Assembly: GCA_963555705.1 (NCBI GenBank)
Contig: OY743174.1
Span: 26,353,608 to 26,417,607, forward strand
Direction: 5' to 3'
DNA from: Ligustrum vulgare
Taxonomy: Eukaryota > Streptophyta > Magnoliopsida > Lamiales > Oleaceae
DNA length: 64,000 nt
Below are positions 59,683-64,000 of the stretch, piece after piece (position 1 is the stretch's first letter; each line of letters opens with the position of its first letter). Below the pieces are notes generated by a model. The model was not told the DNA's origin. It saw only the letters and a program-made list of their open reading frames with translations, and searched no databases. The position numbers were made by a program, and so were the translations under genes.

Positions 59683-61186
59683 TGATAAGTGTATTTTATA
59701 CACTTATTTGTACGTCTAAATTAGAATAAATTATTGTCGTTTTAGAATATATGCTCCTTAATTTGTGTTTATTTATTTACTTTTCAGAAAATATCCCAAA
59801 CGAAGAAGAATGAAGCAATTAATGGAAAAATGACACAATTGGATGTTAATTAGAGCTAAACTGGACAAGTGAGGAGTTTGTAACGTCAACCGGGAAGGTT
59901 CATGGTGCTCAAGTGAACAAATCAGAGGTTGAAGGACCCAAGTGAAGGAATTGAGAGATTAAATGGTCAAACCGAGAAGAAGATAAAGTTTGGGGACTAA
60001 ATTGCAACAATTGAAAGTTGAGGACTGAAGGTGCAATTAAAAGTCAAGGACTAACTTGCACAGCCGGAAGAAAGATGAAGTCGCGATCGCTGGTTACACA
60101 CCAAGCGATCGCCAGATGGTTGTAAATTATAACCCGAGAGTTATAAGGTCTTCCACGCGATCGCCGGCATTATGCCTGAGCGATCGCGCGCTTGTCCGAC
60201 TGGGCCGCAGATCAGATTTTTCTCGCGATTTTTGACAGACTTTGGGCTTTTTGACCTAGGTTTTCTCCAAAACCTATATATACAACATAAGAGGCACGAA
60301 AATCAGACATTTGCCTCTCCTTAGAACGAGCCACAATCGAGAAATCAACATCAAATTCTTGGGGAATCAAGCATTGCAAAGGGGCGTGAATTGAAGATAA
60401 TCGAAGAATCAAAACTTGGTGCAAGATTTCCATTCTTTATTTTATCTTTAATGAGCGTTAATTTATATTGTTTTTGTTATTTATTGATGATGTGTAACTA
60501 AATTCTATGTTGGGATGAACGATGTAGCCTAGTCATCTTATTTTAATTCCAAATTCAGTTGTTTTAATGTTTTGTTGCATGTGTTGATTTATTATTGTTC
60601 TTAATGCTTGAATTGCTTGATCACCAATTCATGATATATTGAGTTATTTCCATAATCCGAGAGGTGAGTTAATAATTTAGAACGTGGTAATAAATTCGGT
60701 AATTGAACGAGAGATAGAGATATACTCTTGTAATTATTACGGTCGTGTGTGAATTCTTGCGTGTTATGCATCTAGATAAGGAATATTCGGACCCTCTGTA
60801 GAGATACATGGTTGACTTATTTAGGTAGAATTGATTTAAACTTGAGAGAGGAATTTCAATTTAAATTAGTGAATTCGACCGAATGCATAATTAGGAAATA
60901 AAACTTGAATTGGAGTTAATATAATTGGCTAGGTGAAATCGGGATTCCCAACTACTTTACAATCGTATATAAAAACAAAAGCAATTTCGCAATTTTATTT
61001 CTTTAGTTTAATTCTTTAGTTGTAGTTAACAATCTCAAACAAATTCGCCCGTTCAAATAGAGTTAGGAACTGACATATTTCGGTACTTAATAGCAGTCCT
61101 CGTGGGACGATAATCCGGACTCTTAGGTCCACTTTATTACTTCGCACTTGCGGGGATATCTTGTATCGCGAGATATCAGGTGAACA
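59683..61186 (+). mobile_element. Athila-type solo LTR
   Basis: 1504 bp, TGATAAGTGTATTTTATACA...atcaggtgaaca, flanked by the 5-bp duplication tgctg (59678-59682 and 61187-61191). Homologous over its length to the LTR at 38856-40539, but it keeps four GCGATCGC palindromes (60083-60090, 60105-60112, 60157-60164, 60180-60187) that the other has largely lost. No primer site or coding follows, so it is a recombination-derived solo LTR. Confidence 0.9.
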
Positions 61187-61191
61187 TGCTG

Positions 61192-62370
61192 CAACTATAG
61201 GAAGATAGAAAAGAGAAGTATTAGATTGGTATGGACATAGTAGGCTACAAATAGTAAAGGAAGATTTCAGCTCATTAAATTATATTGATCAAAATATGTT
61301 ATAATGAAATCAAAACCATAGTCTAGAATTCCTTGTTAGCAAAATCACAGCTGATTTTGAATGAAATTTGACAGAAGTAAAAGGTAAGTCTAGGTTCCTT
61401 AAATCTCACGAAACCATGGATCCATTCTCAAATCCCAACTATGACAAGACACAGATTTATGTGTAGTAAAAAAAAAAATTGTGATGAATCTTTATGCCTA
61501 TCATGATATCATTTTTAAAGTACAATTTAACAAATTCATTTAAAACTTGCTCTGTATCTGAACCTAAATATTTTTAAAATGCATAATAAACAGTGACAAG
61601 CTATCTAAGATCATCAAATCCCAGCTATGATTTCACTAAGTAAGCTCATTTAAAACTTGCTCTGTATCTGAACCTAAATATTTTTAAAATGCATAATAAG
61701 CAATGACAAGCTATCTAAGATCATCAAATCCCAGCTATGATTTCACTAAGTAAGCTAAAATGAAAGCAAACCTAAAAGAGTCAAGTTCTATCCACTAATT
61801 AAAATAAAATCTACACTTAAGCCCAATCATAAGCATAATAAATTAAAACAAAATATGAAAAAAAAAAAAAAAAAAAAAGAATTCACTGAAAAAATGAAAC
61901 AAGAAAATTGGAATCATTAACTTGTTTGAGTCTCCCCAATTTTAGCCTTGCATCAAAGCTGCACCATAATATTAAACTACATTTAACATTTAAAGTTGTG
62001 TCAAAATCAATTAAAGCAAACCATAAAAGACGCATACCATGATACAGGTATTTTCAAAGCAAGTCATCTCTAGAACCCACAAATCAAAACAGCCCAAAGT
62101 AGGAGTTTGAGTCTCTCGCTCTTTAAGTCAATTAATCAGCCGAACAATAGATTTACAAGGACTAATCAAAAGCTAAAGTCACAGAGAGAGAATAAACAAG
62201 ATTCGAGATGCGAACGAATTGGGAGAAGACGGAAACTTAGAAGTGTAAGGAAACCCAAAGTTGAAGTAGCAGAGAGAAAAGAACCAAGTTTTAAGATACT
62301 ACTATAGAATCATAGCAACAACAAATTTATTCTAATCTCTCACCCACAAAGAATAGAATACCATAAATCA
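61192..62370. other. Possible intron of the minus-strand gene, with tandem repeat
   Basis: No exon recognised. Contains a two-copy 110-bp tandem repeat (61536-61755) and an A-run at 61858-61880. Confidence 0.35.
61536..61755. repeat. 110-bp tandem duplication
   Basis: Two adjacent copies, starting tcatttaaaacttgctctg at 61536 and again at 61646; only about three differences, so the duplication is recent. Confidence 0.9.
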
Positions 62371-62549
62371 ACGTTACCACCCAACCTTGATTTTCTTTGT
62401 AGAAAGGAGAGCAGCGATAGCGGTATCTGACCTGGGAATCGTCGACCGCAAACATCTTCGAATTAACCAGCAACGAGAGCGATTAACGGCCCAATTTGAG
62501 TAAAAATCATAAGAAAATATTAAAATTACAGCAATAAAACACGGCTTAC

Positions 62550-62664
62550 TTGCTTGGATTAGTGTCTGTTGGGCAGCAAGGAAAGAGAGAGATTGGCGAT
62601 GAGGAGCAGAAGCAGTGCAATCGGTGCAGTCGTCGTCCACTACGACAGATTCCAGTGTAAGCAT
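62550..62664 (-). CDS. Putative first coding exon of an unrecognised minus-strand gene
   Basis: ATG at 62664 opens MLTLESVVVDDDCTDCTASA, with a donor aagcaa/gtaagc at 62550/62549. Upstream on the minus strand is a CT-rich leader (62800-62690) typical of plant 5' UTRs. A second short frame with a good donor (MFAVDDSQ then gtcaga, about 62458-62433) may be the next exon. The membrane exon at 58604-58775 could belong to the same gene, with the Athila solo LTR inside an intron. Unproven. Confidence 0.35.
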
Positions 62665-62869
62665 TGGCCTGATCTTGCATGTGATTTCCTCAGATGATTT
62701 TTTCTTCGGGATTTAGGCGTGAATCAGAAGATGAATTTGGAGAGGGAGAGAGAGATGGAGATATGTTTTGGAGGAGAGAGACACGAGATCTGGAGGGTAT
62801 TGATCAAGATTGTAGGGTAATAATAACTTAACTTTATAATTATAACTTATATAATAATATATATAACTT

Positions 62870-63517
62870 ATATAAAAGAGGCAAGACCTCTTTACTATTC
62901 AATTACTATTCATAAGGTTGATGCCTTTTTTTTTTTTTTTGGCTAATGCCATTTTTTTTAAAAAAAATTCAGCTAATCTATAGATAAGCTGCCGAACACT
63001 TTTAGTTTGCTGTAGTTGTTTGTAACCTATTTATTTGCATTTACGATCTTAGAAGGGTGAACAAATGTCGACTATAAATTACATATGGTCATTTTGGAAA
63101 AGAGGCAAATCATCTTTAGTGTTCATTTACTATTCATAAGGATAACGTCAATTTTTTATTTATTTTATTTTATTTCAATTAATTTATAGATAAACCCTCG
63201 ATGTACTTTTAATTTGATGTAGTTGTTTGTAACCTATTTATATGCATTTTTCCTCTTAGAAGGGTGAACAAAGGTCGACTACAAATTACATATGGTCATT
63301 TCAGAATAATATTTTTTCTGATAGTTTTTACAACCAATTATTTTGGAATTATATTTTTTTTCTAACAGTTTCTACAGGCAATTATTAAAGAAGCAAAATA
63401 TACGTCAATAACTAAACCTCTCTCTTGAATGTTGAGTCAAGATACAACACAATAAAATTTATACGCTATAATATACAAAATTTTTACCGCATCCGTGCAA
63501 CGCACGAGCACCACTAG
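62870..63517 (+). mobile_element. Helitron-like non-autonomous element, 3' end
   Basis: Ends with a hairpin CGTGC-AAC-GCACG (63493-63505), then agcaccaCTAG and a T (63514-63518). A short GC hairpin a few bases before CTRR, followed by T, is the Helitron 3' signature. The interior is a diverged tandem duplication of about 215 bp (copies near 62880-63100 and 63105-63310, sharing tagttgtttgtaacctattt, cttagaagggtgaacaaa and attacatatggtcatt). The 5' TC end was not located. Confidence 0.5.
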
Positions 63518-64000
63518 TTTATTTAAATTTACAAAAAATTTGATTTTAATAACTACCGAACAAGTATTTAATTAATCGAGTTATAATTGATTTTGGTAAA
63601 GTTATCTTTTTAGAATGATTGTTTTTAGATGGATCGATACATGAAATATTCTGCCTCAAATTAAGCGAGCCATTATTTTTAACCCCTTTTTTTACTTGCT
63701 CAATTTTAATCACACGTTTTAACGATTAAATATTTTATAGATAAATTCAAAACTTTTTTTCTCAATTTCAATCACATAATGCTCGTGTTGTAGACCCAAT
63801 ATATGAAAATAATGTTATTTGAATTTTGGTAAAGAGCATGATTAGGATTGTAATGATGAACCTAAATAATCAATAAAACAAAATTAGAACCCCCATTCAG
63901 ATTTTTCAACCGAAAAAGAGTGCGTACGCGTGAAGAAGTTAAACTTACACAAGAATATAAGTGCAGTAGCAAGTGGATGAACTGAACACTGAACCAAGTA
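63518..64000. other. AT-rich spacer, no gene seen
   Basis: Contains ttacttgctcaattttaatc-type sequence similar to the MITE arms at 11100 and 11600 (ctcaattttaat, cacacgttttaa), so another MITE fragment is likely at about 63690-63790. Nothing else recognised. Confidence 0.4.

Noticed and set aside
60083..60187. GCGATCGC clusters as cyanobacterial HIP1 sequence or bacterial transfer
   Set aside because: The octamer equals the cyanobacterial HIP1 word, but all copies lie in plant LTR-type sequence with tRNA primer sites and TSDs nearby; nothing bacterial is encoded.

Overview
The window is nuclear DNA of a dicot-type flowering plant. It carries intron-split genes with plant-type splice sites, a recognisable plant UBP24-like deubiquitinase gene, and a dense layer of nested plant transposable elements: Ty3/Gypsy, Athila-type, TRIM, LINE, hAT, MITE and Helitron-like. 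Two unrelated endogenous pararetroviruses (family Caulimoviridae) are also present. All calls come from reading the sequence; no database search was possible.

Layout. 1-11.7 kb: LTR remnants, then a TRIM solo LTR (2078-6634, TSD aaatt) split by a gag-protease-only LTR retrotransposon on the minus strand (2174-6398, TSD ctttg) whose LTRs carry an array of TACGGCCGTA palindromes. Next comes a decayed minus-strand caulimovirid fragment (7620-10572) with a movement-protein domain, a coat-protein domain and a duplicated piece of coat gene. A MITE holding a second TRIM fragment follows. 11.7-17.7 kb: an NPF (NRT1/PTR) transporter pseudogene and a 3 kb array built on the palindrome AATTACAATTGTAATT. 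17.7-28.6 kb: an apparently intact eight-exon ubiquitin-specific protease gene (UBP24-like, 546 codons) on the plus strand. Its introns hold an LTR fragment, MITEs, a large inverted repeat and an antisense LINE fragment, and intron 6 uses a GC donor.

28.6-46 kb: intergenic DNA, a minus-strand chromovirus-type Gypsy element without gag (30198-36085), Athila-type LTR fragments, and an Athila-type element that keeps gag and protease but has lost RT and integrase (38856-45990). 46-48.2 kb: a second copy of the AATTACAATTGTAATT repeat, an unrecognised GC-richer stretch and a hAT-like element with 8-bp TSDs. 48.2-57.7 kb: a nearly whole, circularly permuted and heavily mutated caulimovirid genome on the plus strand. 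Its order is coiled-coil ORFs, coat protein, movement protein, two tandem retropepsin domains, RT, RNase H, TAV-like ORF, promoter/poly(A) region, and then a set of small unfamiliar ORFs. 57.7-64 kb: unrecognised host sequence, apparently parts of a minus-strand membrane-protein gene with exon copies, interrupted by an Athila-type solo LTR (59683-61186, TSD tgctg), then tandem duplications and a Helitron-like 3' end.

The only convincingly complete host gene is the UBP24-like gene. The most unusual items are the 48.2-57.7 kb virus, whose gene content does not fit a caulimovirid genus I can name with confidence, and the palindrome arrays (TACGGCCGTA or GCGATCGC) that recur in LTRs of different retrotransposon families.
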